Part shown: positions 54,775 to 64,000 of the stretch, piece after piece | How the letters are laid out: each line of letters starts with the position of its first letter | Numbering within the stretch: position 1 is the first letter of the stretch | Assembly (NCBI GenBank): GCA_018894105.1 | Contig: CM032118.1 | Span: 36,514,690-36,578,689, forward strand | Origin: Jacaranda mimosifolia | Taxonomy: Eukaryota > Streptophyta > Magnoliopsida > Lamiales > Bignoniaceae | Reading direction: 5' to 3' | Length of the DNA: 64,000 bases | Notes under the pieces: generated by a model | Database searches by the model: none | Seen by the model: the letters and a program-made list of their open reading frames with translations, nothing else | What the model was told of the DNA's origin: nothing | Made by a program: the position numbers and the translations under genes

Positions 54775-55944
54775 TCAATATGCATTGTGCTTTGCTACCT
54801 TGACCACCAAGTATGGTCCCTCCCATTTCGGGTCTAGTTTTCCCACGTTCTTTGATACTTCAACCTTTTTAAGGACAAAGTTGCCTACTTTGAAGCTTCT
54901 TGGTTGAACTCCTTTGTTGTAGTGTTCTGCCATTTTTGATCTATGTTTCTGCATTGTGGTATAAGCTTGTTGTCGCAACTCGTTGATGGTTTCCAGGTTA
55001 AGTTGTCTTTCTAAGGTGTTTTCGATTGGATTAAAATGAATTACTCGAGCAATATGTTGTATTAGTTTCGTTCGGATGACTGCCTATAATCCATAGACCA
55101 AACTATAGGGGCTATGACCCGTGGCTATTCAGGGAGTTGTTCTATATGCCCACAGCACACCAGGGAGTTCGTCTGCCCAGCTTGCACTAGTCTCTTCTAG
55201 TCGAGCCTTGACGTAGTCGAGCACAGTTCTATTCATGACCTCTATTTGGCCATTAGCTTGGGGCTTCCTTACGGAGGTGAAGTGTTAGCGAATCCATAGG
55301 TTCTCATACCAATTCATCGTGCTTCTGCTCTGGAACTAGGTTTCATTGTCTGATATTAAGACCTTGAGCAGATCGAAATAGCAGATGATGTTCTTCTAAA
55401 TGAAACTCTTAATGGCTGCATCGGATATTTTGGGGACTGCCTCTGCTTTGACCCACTTTGTAAAGTATTCGACTGCGACGATGATGAATTTTCTTTGGCT
55501 TGTTGTCTTTGGAAAAGAACCTACTATGTTGATCCCACACTGGTCGAATGGCCAGGTGATTTGGACGTTTACCATCGACACCGCGGGCTAGTGGGGGATG
55601 TTCGAGTAGAGCTGGCAGGATGGGCATTTTTTTGCGAAGTTGATGGCATCTTTTAGTAAAGTTGGCCAGAAATACCCATATCTGATGATTTTGTGCGTCA
55701 GGGACCGTCTTTCGGAGTGATTGCCATAAATTCCTGCATAAACTTCATGCAAGACATCACGGGCCTAAGCTGGTATCAAACACCTCAGTGGTGGTCCTGA
55801 TATCAACCTTCGGTAAAGCTGACCGTGCTCGTCAAGGGCGAGCTTAGCGGTTTGACCTCTGAGCCGACGTGCTTCATTCTTGTCCTTAGGGGCTATTCTT
55901 TCTCTCAAATAGAGTTTTATTGCGTCTTGCCAAAGAGAGGTGCT
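54775..55944 (-). pseudogene. Gypsy integrase remnant
   Basis: The reverse frame contains a zinc-binding start (H near EVYAGIYGNH, then CPSCQLY), a catalytic core with PFDQCGINIVG, ISDNET and ANGQIEVMNRT, so the D, D and E are all present. A C-terminal segment KWEGPYLVVKV is typical of gypsy integrases. Stops fall after DAAIKSFI (near 55396), near 55350 and near 55130. It would insert element DNA; this copy is broken. Confidence 0.85.
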
Positions 55945-56406
55945 TCAACTTGCCCCACCAAGTTCTAGTCGGGAACACTTATGGTGGGCTTGTTGGCGAC
56001 CAAAAATATTATTGTTCTCTCTAGTCCCCCTCGTCAAGCTTGCAAATTTGGATAGGGCGTCAGCCTGCTCATTCTCTGATCGTGGTACCCGGGTAAAGGT
56101 GAATTTTTTGAATAGCTGTTGTAGTTTTTTCACCTCGGCTAGTTACTTGCTCATTGTGGATTCCTTGGCTTCAAAGTTTCCTTCGACCTGTTCTGCGACT
56201 TACTGTGAGTCAGTGATTACCGCCAGCTGCTCGACTCCATGATCTACTACCATCCTCATGCCAACGAGAAGGACTTCGTATTCTGCTTCATTATTCATTA
56301 CCAAATAGTCGAGCTTGGTTGCAAAATCATATTCCTCCTCGAATGGAAAGCGGAGTGAAACACCTATCCCTCCCTCTGATGAGGTTGCTAACCCATCGAC
56401 GTGCAA
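55945..56406 (-). pseudogene. Archaeal-type RNase H of Tat gypsy
   Basis: The reverse strand reads MHVDGLATSSEGGIGVSLRF, then NNEAEYEVLLVGMR, ITDSQ and NEQADALSKFASL. The D, E, D and D positions typical of RNase H are visible. This second RNase H, following the normal one and before integrase, is diagnostic of the Tat lineage. Two stops (near 56200 and 56140) split it. Confidence 0.85.
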
Positions 56407-57731
56407 AGTCCATGTGAGAGAGTTGTGGTCATGCTGATCAGGTAGGTCGAGTCTCTCGACAACAAAATCAACTAAAACTTGTGCTTTTATAGCAATCTAG
56501 GTTGGAATGTGACGTTGAATTCGCCCAGCTCGATTGCCCATTTGGTTAGTCTTCTAGATGTATCTAGCTTTGATAGCACCTGCTTCAACGTTTGATTTGT
56601 CAAAACTATTATCACGTGAGATTGGAAATAAGGTCTCAACTTTTTAGTTGTTGTGACCAAGGCGAGAGCAAACTTCTTGATCTCAAGATAGTTGTGCTCA
56701 GAGCCCTATAGTGCCTTGCTGTAGTAATAGACAGGTCGATAGGTGCCATTTCTGGCCGACACCAAGACTGAGCTGATTGAGTCTAACGAGACTGCTAAGT
56801 ATAGGTGTAGAACTTCTCCCAGTTCAGGTTTGGCTAACATAGGTGCTAAGGAGACATAATATTTCAGGTCGACCAGGGCCTGGTCACATTGCTCTAACCA
56901 CTAAAAGCCTGATTTCTTCGTATTTCTCAGGATCTTGAAGTAAGGTAAACTCTTTTCGGCTAATCGAGCGATAAACCTTCCTAGTTCTATGATCCTTCCG
57001 ACCAAACGTTACACATCTCTAACTATTTGAAAGGGCATGATGTCCAAAACGACCTGAATTTTCTGTGGATTTGCTTCGATACCTCGTTGGCTAACCATGT
57101 ACCCCAAAAACCTACTTCCTCGTATCCCGAAGGTACACTTATTAGGGTTGAGCTTCATTCCAAATGCTCTTAATATTAAGAATGTGTGGTTGAGGTCGAA
57201 CAAATGATCTTGTGCTTTTTCAATTTTGACAATCATGTCATCAACGTAGACCTCCATGGATTTTTCGATCTCATTCTTGAACATAAAGTTCGCTAGCCTT
57301 TGATAAGTCGCACTTGCATTTTTTAGCCCGAATGGCATGACTAGAAAATAATAAACCCCATTGGGGATGACGAAGGATGTCTTGTCCCTATCCTCGGGTG
57401 CCATAAAAATTTGGTAATAACCTTGGAATGCATCCATCATACTTAATAATTTACAACCAGCTGTAGAATCGATTGACAAATCTATACGAGGTAGGGGGTA
57501 AGGATCCTTAGGGCAAGCTTTATTCAAATTAGTAAAGTCATTACACATTCGCCATTTTTCCTCATTTTTGGGGACAAAGACTACATTACAAAGCCAACGT
57601 GGGTATTGAATTTCTACAATGTGTCTTGCCTCTAAAAGCTTGTTAACCACTTTTTCGATGATTTGGCACCTTTCAACATTGAAGGTTTTGGTCTTCTGCT
57701 TTATTGGCTTGTATGAGGGGTCCACGTTCAA
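56407..57731 (-). pseudogene. Gypsy RT and RNase H remnant
   Basis: RT at 57731-57009: WRMCNDFTNLNKACPKD, DAFQGYYQIFM, FVIPNGVYYFLVMPFGLKNA, and the catalytic YVDDM near 57245, then CTFGIRGSRFLGYMVSQRG. A stop at 57009 interrupts it. RNase H follows (LYLAVSLDSISSVLV, then RPVYYYSKAL, then EHNYLEIKKFALALV) with further stops near 56905, 56705 and 56500. It would make DNA from element RNA and remove the RNA strand. Confidence 0.88.
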
Positions 57732-58213
57732 GCGGTGAACGATGATGCTAAGGTCAATACCCTAGAGGTTGGAGGCCTTTCATGTGAACACATCAATGTT
57801 TTTGTGAAGGAAATCAATCATGAGATACTCCATGTTACTGCCCATGTCACTTCCGATTTGAGTAGTCCTATCAGGGTTCCCTGGCTCCAGTTCGATTGTT
57901 TTAAACTCCCTAACAAGCTTGACTATGGTCTCTTTAAGCTTACGCTTCTTACTCAACTGTCCCTTCTCGGATTTCGCTACCGGGGCATCCCCCGAGGGTT
58001 TGAGTTTGGGTCGAGTTTTCTACTCGTTTGCCTCAACTGAAATTATGTAGCACCGCTAGGCTCTTTCATATTACAAAGGAGTTCGCCTATCCCAACAGTT
58101 GTTAGGAATTTCACCTTCATATATGGTAGGTCGAGACGATAGCATAGAAGTCGTTTAGTGCTAGTCGGCCAACGATAGCGTTGTAGGCAAAGGGCGCATC
58201 AATGACCAGGTAG
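57732..58213 (-). pseudogene. Gypsy pol, protease-RT linker
   Basis: Between protease and RT in the polyprotein. No firm motif read; the reverse frame is broken, and the plus-strand ORF seen here is only its complement. Confidence 0.5.
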
Positions 58214-58651
58214 TTAACCATCAGAGGTCTGCGTTGAGAAGCTTTTCCAAATAACATAGATAATGGACCCTTCCAAGATAATCTCCAATCCCCCGAATCT
58301 GACGAAAGGGATGCGTACAGACTCGAACTTGAGCTTGCCCATATTCATTCTCTTCAAGATCGATAGGAAAATGATGTTTGCTGAGCTACCGTTGTTGACC
58401 AGAATTTTTCTAACCTCAAAATTTGCAACTTTTACCGACACCACTAAGGGACAGTCTAACTTGCTGTCAACCCCTTGATTTTCCACATGCATAAAGTTGG
58501 TGTCGAAGAAAGAAATTGGCCCCGCGCTAGTCGAGAGTTGATAAATAGTCTCAATCGAAGAAGATTTGGTCGATTCCAATCTACGCTGACTCTGCCTTCT
58601 AGCTGATTTCAAATCCCCACCAGTCAGGCCTTCTGCTATGGTGTCGATCAC
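58214..58651 (-). pseudogene. Gypsy protease remnant
   Basis: The reverse strand reads CPLVVSVKVANFEVRKILV, then NNGSSANIIF where a functional aspartic protease has DNGSS. The catalytic Asp is therefore lost. Followed by KFESVRIPFVRFGG. It overlaps the gag frame by a few bases, consistent with a frameshift. Confidence 0.8.
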
Positions 58652-60219
58652 CCCTCTGATGGGTGAGGGGGATCATAGGCAGGTTTCTTTCTTTTATCTT
58701 CCTTCTTTGGGCTAACCGACCTTTCTCTACAGGGAGTCTGGTCAGTTTTGCCTGCTTTCTGTGGAGCACTCTCATCGACACATTTTTTCAAGTGACCTTG
58801 TCGAATTAGCCTCTCGATTTCATCATGGAGATTGAAACAGTCTTCAGTGTCGTGGCCCTTCTGCTTGTGAAAATGGCAATATTTCTTAGATTTTTTCATG
58901 GCCTCTGCCTCGATCAACTTTCTAGGTTTTTTGAGGAGGTCGTCATGTTTAATGATAAATAACACCTCCTTTCTCGCAGTATTAAGTAGAGTGTAGTCGT
59001 GAAATTTCTTGATGGGAGATCGATGACTATCTTTGAGCTGACGATCATTTTTCTCTTTGAGCTTCTTCTTGTCAACCTTGGGATTACCATACTTGAGCAT
59101 ATTCAAGTCTTCCTGAGTCATGTACCTCTCAGCGAGTTTGAGTAGCCCTTCTATTGACCTTGGTTGATCCCTAACCAATGCGTTAGCATACTCCTTGTGG
59201 TGAAAGCCCAAAAATAGTACATCGATCAAAAACTCGATCCGTAGGCTATCAATTTTCAGGACCTCGGTGTTGAACTGGGTAAAGAAATCGTGAAGGGATT
59301 CCCCTTCATTCTGTTTAACGGTGTGCATATGGGTGTCGGAGAGCTTCGCCCTCCTCCGACTGGAAAATTGGTGCAAGAACTTGTCGCAGAGCAATCGTAT
59401 GTCGGCTCCAACTTTACAAACCAATCGAGCATGATCCCCTAAAAGGTGGTCACCATCAACTTTACATGGATGAATTTATTATGCCCTTGCAACTGCAGCA
59501 GGTGCTCGTTTGGGTCTAACAAGTCATCATATCTTGATAGTCCCGTAGGGACCTTGGCATTGATAGTGATGTGTTCATTGATAATATCTTGTATAAACAA
59601 CGACTCTCGCTCTTGACGAAACCTCTGGGCTCCGTCATGATAAGGGTTCCTTTCAGTGTTTCTCTTCGAGATCTCCTCAAGCTGCTTATTCAACTGTTGT
59701 ATTTCGTGGGATACTTCCTCCCATTCTTCTCGATCTGCCTGGGTGAGATTCTTGTTCGTCTGTTGTCTCCTGTGCTCGACCCTATTGCTCTGCGGGGCTG
59801 AAAGGGGTCGAGACTCATGGTCGACGGAGTCTGCAACTTCTTCATAGGGGTGTTGCCGAGCTTTCTCTCTTGGGAATCGCCCAGGATTGTCCTCTTATCA
59901 GACAGGTGGTCGCAAAGCCTCCGATCGACCCCTCTCTTCTCTGAAGGGCCTCTCTTCGCGTTAAGTGGGTTGGGGTGTAGTGCTCACTACTGGCCCGAGC
60001 TGAGTGTTGTGTCGATTGTGGGCAGCTGATAGTTGAGCAGAAATTTAAACGAATATCTGCTCGTTTGTGAGCTATATGAGTTGAGGCATGGTTAAGGTGA
60101 CCACTTATTTCGGGTGGGTGCTAGGTCCCGCCATATCTGGTTCTTGCTGAGGTCAAGGAGGAGGAATTGGGGACCTTCTGTCCTCCTCCCTTTCGGAAAT
60201 AGCTCACCTATTGTTCACC
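58648..60219 (-). pseudogene. Gypsy gag remnant
   Basis: Starts around ATG 60219 (MVNNR then a stop). It continues through an acidic/Gln-rich N-terminus, EISKRNTERNPYHDG at 59675, then after a break at 59425-59439 the capsid-like part (FLHQFSSRRRAKLSD, then ESLHDFFTQFNTEVLKI) and the zinc knuckle CHFHKQKGHDTEDC near 58870. These are standard Tat gag features; gag packages the element RNA. Stops occur near 60200, 60100, 59990, 59900 and 59430. Confidence 0.85.
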
Positions 60220-60244
60220 ATTCTTCCGATTGCAGACTCAATTT

Positions 60245-60263
60245 TTCCACAAACGGTGCCAAA
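60245..60263 (-). other. Gypsy primer binding site
   Basis: In reverse TTTGGCACCGTTTGTGG directly next to the 5' LTR, close to the TTTGGCGCCGTCTGTGGG form common in plant gypsy elements. Confidence 0.75.
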
Positions 60264-61140
60264 TGATGAGGGTCAAAATAATATGTGAGGGAATTGAGTT
60301 GAAGTCCAGTAAAATCGACCAAAGAGTGGTCAAGGAGAGTGCTATTAATGTATCAGAGTCGAGTCCTACAATTAACAGCAAATGCCAAGCTAGTCAAGGT
60401 ACCTTGGCTAAGGCACTCCGATACTTAAGTTAGTATAGATCAACTAGAGAATTGAGCAGCAGAGTGAGGACTCTAAGAAAAAAATGGCATACCTTGCTGA
60501 GGGTTAACAAGGGGGTATTTATAGCTTTCCTAGTGGGATTGATATGACTTCGATGCCCTTGTTGAGCAGAAATGGCTCTTCTCTTTGTCTGAGGGCTTTG
60601 AAGTCTTCTCTTGCCTGTGTACTATTCTAGGTGGCACATCCTAGGGCATGGTGGTATAGTGGTGGTGCGCACTAGCCTAGCACTACTAGGAAAAGTTAGT
60701 ATTGTGGTGGCCTGCGCCATTAATGCGGGGGCACGTCGCTTGATGGAGCATTTAATGCAGCAAAGAGGCTGTCGCCTTACCTCGACTTCCCTTATCGAGG
60801 TAAATACTTCTGCAAGATACCTTCTTAGGATCTAATGGACAAGATGTAACCTTGTCGTGGTCGAATTTTCACAGTTAGATGAGAGACAGCGTATCTTGGT
60901 TATGGTCGGCCATGATCTAGTCGAGAGGCGCACGCTAGTACTCACCACAATAAATAAGGCTCTTAAGGTCAAGTTCTAGTCGATAGGTTGGGCCTACGGG
61001 TAATTGGGACGCCTTACACCATATTTCATCCCTTGTCGAGTGTTAATGGGCTAGCCTGTTAGGCCTTCCCATATCATACACCATGTTTTCGCCCTGGTCG
61101 AGTGTGAAATGGGTTGAGCCTATTGGGTCATCCCATATCA
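60264..61140 (-). repeat. 5' LTR of the Tat-type gypsy
   Basis: 877 bp, plus strand from TGATGAGGGTC to CCCATATCA, followed by ATATG. Its differences from the other LTR include many C/T and G/A changes at CG sites. Confidence 0.92.
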
Positions 61141-61697
61141 ATATGAATGCTTATGTTAATTTGTTATTTTATTTTATTTAAATTCTCTTAGATTATATTG
61201 AATATTTAGCATAGAAGAATTTATTTTTACTTGGAGTTGAAGAATGAAATGAATGACTACTTAAATTAATGTGAAACATTATTTTTATTTATTTATAGTT
61301 AACTAATTGTGAAATAGTATTTTTTTTCTAAAAAATATACTTAAAAATAAGTAAGTTGAAATTTTTTTCAAATAATATTCTTTCTATATCAATTGAAAGT
61401 TTTATTTTTTGTTAATATTAAAATATTATATATATTTATAAAATTAAATATAATTATTACGTCATTATGATGTCATACCGGTCCAACCAGTTGAACCAGT
61501 AACCATTACCGTCATCATTTCTTTGTCCAGTCCGATTTTGAAAACATTGTGAACAGGTGGTGAACTGATCGAACCACTGTTGGTTCAACCAGTCTTTGAT
61601 CGATTCAGAATGCCACCGATTTTGAAGTTTTAACGGACCAGATTGGCCATCGATCACCAATCCGACATGCTGGTTCAATCTGATTTTCAAAATACTG

Positions 61698-61909
61698 TCT
61701 AGAAATATAGTATGCATTTGATATGGGTTAACATAAATGGATTGATCCAAAACACTATCGGTGACGTACTAAGACCTAGTTCACTATCTCAATGATTTAT
61801 GGAATTTAGGTCTATTCAATTAGATCTCACCACCATAAATCTATACTATTATATATAGCACAATAGTGTGGAACCCATAATTGTGCAATTTTGACCAAAT
61901 TCTGAATTC
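61698..61909. repeat. OCT2 3' flank, fourth part
   Basis: Homologous to 42380-42575 and 10700-10831 (GACCTAGTTCACTATCT, ATTCAATTAGATCTCACC). It continues the OCT2 flank across the 13.2-kb nested insertion. Confidence 0.82.
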
Positions 61910-62219
61910 TGCCCATTTGGTTTTATTTTCATTTTCAATTGTCATTTCTATCATTTCTAAAATTTGAAAAGTTGGTTAGTGAAAATGAATTTGTATTTGG
62001 GTAGATTGTTGAAAAAATAATAATTACTTTGTTTAAATATGTTGTAAGCGGAGAGAGATAGAAATAATAGAATAGAGATAGAGGATATATAGGTTATTAG
62101 AAAATGTATTTTGAAAATGAAAATGATGTTGGATGAAAATGTGTAAAAAGTTATGTGTTTCATTTCTAACATAGTAGAAAATGTGAAAATAGACTTTGAA
62201 AATGAAACCAAACGGGCCC
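61910..62219. mobile_element. hAT-like MITE
   Basis: A 310-bp element with ends TGCCCATTTGGTTTTATTTTC and GAAACCAAACGGGCCC and the 8-bp duplication CTGAATTC / CTGAATTT (7 of 8). The OCT1 flank has the uninterrupted TTTTGAATTCTTAAAAAAATTC at about 42567. Confidence 0.75.
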
Positions 62220-64000
62220 CTGAATTTTGAGTTTTTTAATTAAATTAAGAAAATCTCATTGGTTGTTAATTTGATTTTTCTTGTTTTTTATTTTAATATA
62301 ATCAACTTATCTATTATTACTAAAACATGATTTTGTGTTTATTCAAAATTGAATCATATATTTTTATCTCATCAAATAATTTAAAATATCCATAATCATA
62401 AATTTTTATTTCAACTAATAAGTTTAAAATTCAAAAGATATTTTATGAGCACCAAATTAAGTACTCCTACAAAAATTCTATAAATTTCATTCCATAAAGC
62501 AAATCATTTCTTATTTTTCTATACTACCAAGAAAGGATTTTTTTTCTTTTTGTCCTCTCCATTCTTCTTCGTCTTCTTCTTTAAGGCAACGCTAACAAAA
62601 TCTTTTTCATCTTAAACTCTCAAGTGAATGTTTATTACATCATATATCTGCATTCATATTTTTATTTTTATTTTTATTTTTATATTGATCCATTTTCAAT
62701 ATATGCATGAGAGTGTAACGTCATGTATTGATGCATTTGTTGCTCAATTATCATTTGATCTCTATTTCTTTTCTTTTTTTTCTTTTGTGTATGTGTGTGT
62801 GATGAATAAATATTTTGCTAATAATAAAATATATTAGAGCAGTTTGTAAATAGATATCCTACATTTAATAGTGATAAATCTAGAAGATTACAAAGTATTT
62901 TTCTTTTTAATCACTTGCTAACAACCTTTTTTTTAACCCCCTTTATTTCCACTTTCACTTTTGCCATTTGGGAGCTTTGAACCTTAACTAGGATATATAA
63001 GGTACTTCCTTAACTTGCAAGTTTTACTAACTTTATTTTTTTTTTCCTTTGTCAATTATAGTAATTTGAATTAGTATGTAATTCATTATAATTCCTCTTT
63101 GTTGGGTGAATTTTCTATTCATTAATGTTCTCTAAATTCATATATTTTTCTTCCTCTGTTTTGGATCATAAATATCATGTTTGAAAGATAGTTTTTTCAA
63201 TTCTATTTTTAAAAATTATTATTATTTTCACTCTCATTATTTTATTGCGGTTTCTATTCATATTTTTTCTTTATCAAATTAATTCAATATTTTTCAAGTT
63301 ACAATAATGTGCATATAGTATATATACATATACAAATATGCACCAGTTTTCCCCTTTTCAAATTTACGTGGTTTTAAGAACTACTTTTTAATTTGTTTTC
63401 TCATTTTGATTAATTAATTTAGTTTTATTTATTCATTATAAATTCTTTTTATTTGATTAATTAAATAACCCAAGTTTTTCAAAAATATCCTATTTTAATG
63501 TGTTACATAATTTTTGTAGCTTTATCTCTATTTGTTATTTTTTGTGTATGCAACAAGAATTTCTTAAATACTATTTTATATATTTCTAAACTTTTTCTTG
63601 ATTTAATATAGAATATTCAAGCTAATAAAGGATCTTAGTTTTTAGGACCAAAATAATTTATATTACTAAAAAATATTTTTGAAATAGTATAGAATTTATA
63701 TTTTCTATGTGGATTCACTTAACCCAAATGAATTAGATCACGAGTGGAAACTAGAGTTGTGGATCTCTACAAGATAAAGTCTGAAGTAGATAAGGTGTTC
63801 ATATTTATTCCCCTCATTATGAAAAATTAGTTACATATTTATATTTTTTTAGTTTAATTTGATTAAGTAAATATACCGTGCATAGGACGGGGTTTACATG
63901 AGTACTCCAATATTTGACACTAAGGTGCGCAATTTTTATCATCATCAATATTCTCTCTGAATACCACCCCCTTTCACAACTCACAAATGTTGATATAAGC
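62220..64000. other. OCT2 flank then AT-rich intergenic DNA
   Basis: 62220-62480 is homologous to 42570-42800 (TTTTATCTCATCAAATAAT). Beyond that I see no gene. The last 75 bases (63928-64000, TTTGACACTAAGGTGCGC onward) resemble 11685-11775 and are probably the start of an LTR cut by the window edge. Confidence 0.55.

Larger units (their letters stand above)
49423..61140 (-). mobile_element. Ty3/gypsy retrotransposon, Tat lineage
   Basis: An 11.7-kb reverse-strand element with two 877-bp LTRs and the 5-bp duplication ATGTG / ATATG (49418-49422 and 61141-61145, one mismatch). Order in its own sense: LTR, primer site, gag, protease, RT, RNase H, archaeal-type RNase H, integrase, tandem repeats, an opposite-strand extra ORF, polypurine tract, LTR. 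RT before integrase is the gypsy order, and the second RNase H marks the Tat lineage. LTRs differ at roughly a tenth of positions by eye, so the insertion is old. All genes carry defects. Confidence 0.93.
48528..61697. mobile_element. Foldback hAT-like element split by gypsy
   Basis: Ends are CAATGATTTTAAAATCAAATTG and its imperfect complement ending CAAAATACTG, with the 8-bp duplication TCTATAAC / TCTAGAAA (6 of 8). Without the nested gypsy it would be about 1.45 kb. The left arm (48528 to about 49110) pairs with 49290-49422 plus 61146-61697, so the arms are about 0.6 kb long. For example, TTCATTAAATTTCAAGGAAAT near 48967 pairs with TTTCTTGAAATTTAATGAAG near 49387. The centre (49115-49260) holds ACCGG-rich words. 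No coding sequence of its own. Flanks rejoin into OCT2 flank. Confidence 0.75.

Overview
This window is nuclear DNA of a flowering plant, probably a dicot. It is AT-rich, there are no bacterial-style gene strings, and the mobile elements are typical plant families: Tork/TNT1-like Copia, Athila-like and Tat-like Ty3/gypsy, MULE, Helitron, CACTA, hAT and PIF/Harbinger. I could not assign a species. Only two genes look intact. They are near-identical, intronless, tandem, same-strand organic cation/carnitine transporter (OCT) genes of the major facilitator superfamily, at 39165-40745 and 44006-45586. Nearly everything else is mobile-element sequence, mostly nested and decayed.

Layout. 1-3800: intergenic DNA with a PIF/Harbinger-type MITE (715-1080) and a CACTA-type MITE (1781-2221). 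The stretch 1711-4105, resumed at 9400-9460 and 10682-10831, is the 3' flank of a third OCT copy of which only the last codons survive. It is split by a complete Copia element (4106-9394, TSD TTAAC) and two solo LTRs (9461-10681, TSD CTATT; 10832-11663, TSD CTAAC/CCAAC). 12247-19006: reverse-strand Athila-like Ty3/gypsy remnant with a nested hAT element (16053-17760), abruptly joined to the 5' half of a second Copia element (19007-21299). 21300-23500: a 1.17 kb tandem duplication carrying relics of an unidentified zinc-finger-like gene. 23692-34714: a degenerate Helitron, split by a MULE with long TIRs and 9-bp TSDs (24871-30503) and by a second MULE-like element (30903-33159) that itself holds a solo LTR (31999-32737). 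34715-37482: a WRKY group IIb pseudogene split by a CACTA element (34987-37374).

38100-48530: the OCT1/OCT2 array with several small inserts. A CACTA element (45748-47669) lies between the OCT2 stop codon and the AATAAA signal conserved in the other copies. 48528-61697: a foldback hAT-like element with arms of about 0.6 kb, carrying an 11.7 kb reverse-strand Tat-type gypsy element (49423-61140). That gypsy element keeps gag, protease, RT, RNase H, a second archaeal-type RNase H and integrase, all with disruptions. It also has an opposite-strand extra ORF and an 82-bp tandem repeat interrupted by an hAT MITE. 61698-64000: the remaining OCT2 flank with another hAT MITE, then AT-rich intergenic DNA.

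Because the OCT flanks are present in three copies, many insertions can be checked against an empty paralogous site inside this window. The two OCT genes differ at about 29 positions in their first 293 codons but at only 3 in the last 233, and their similarity falls away at the stop codon, which suggests recent gene conversion. I found no wholly new biological system. The best signals are the conversion tract, regulatory divergence between the OCT copies, the foldback element and the multiply interrupted WRKY gene. All identities are from motif reading without database searches.
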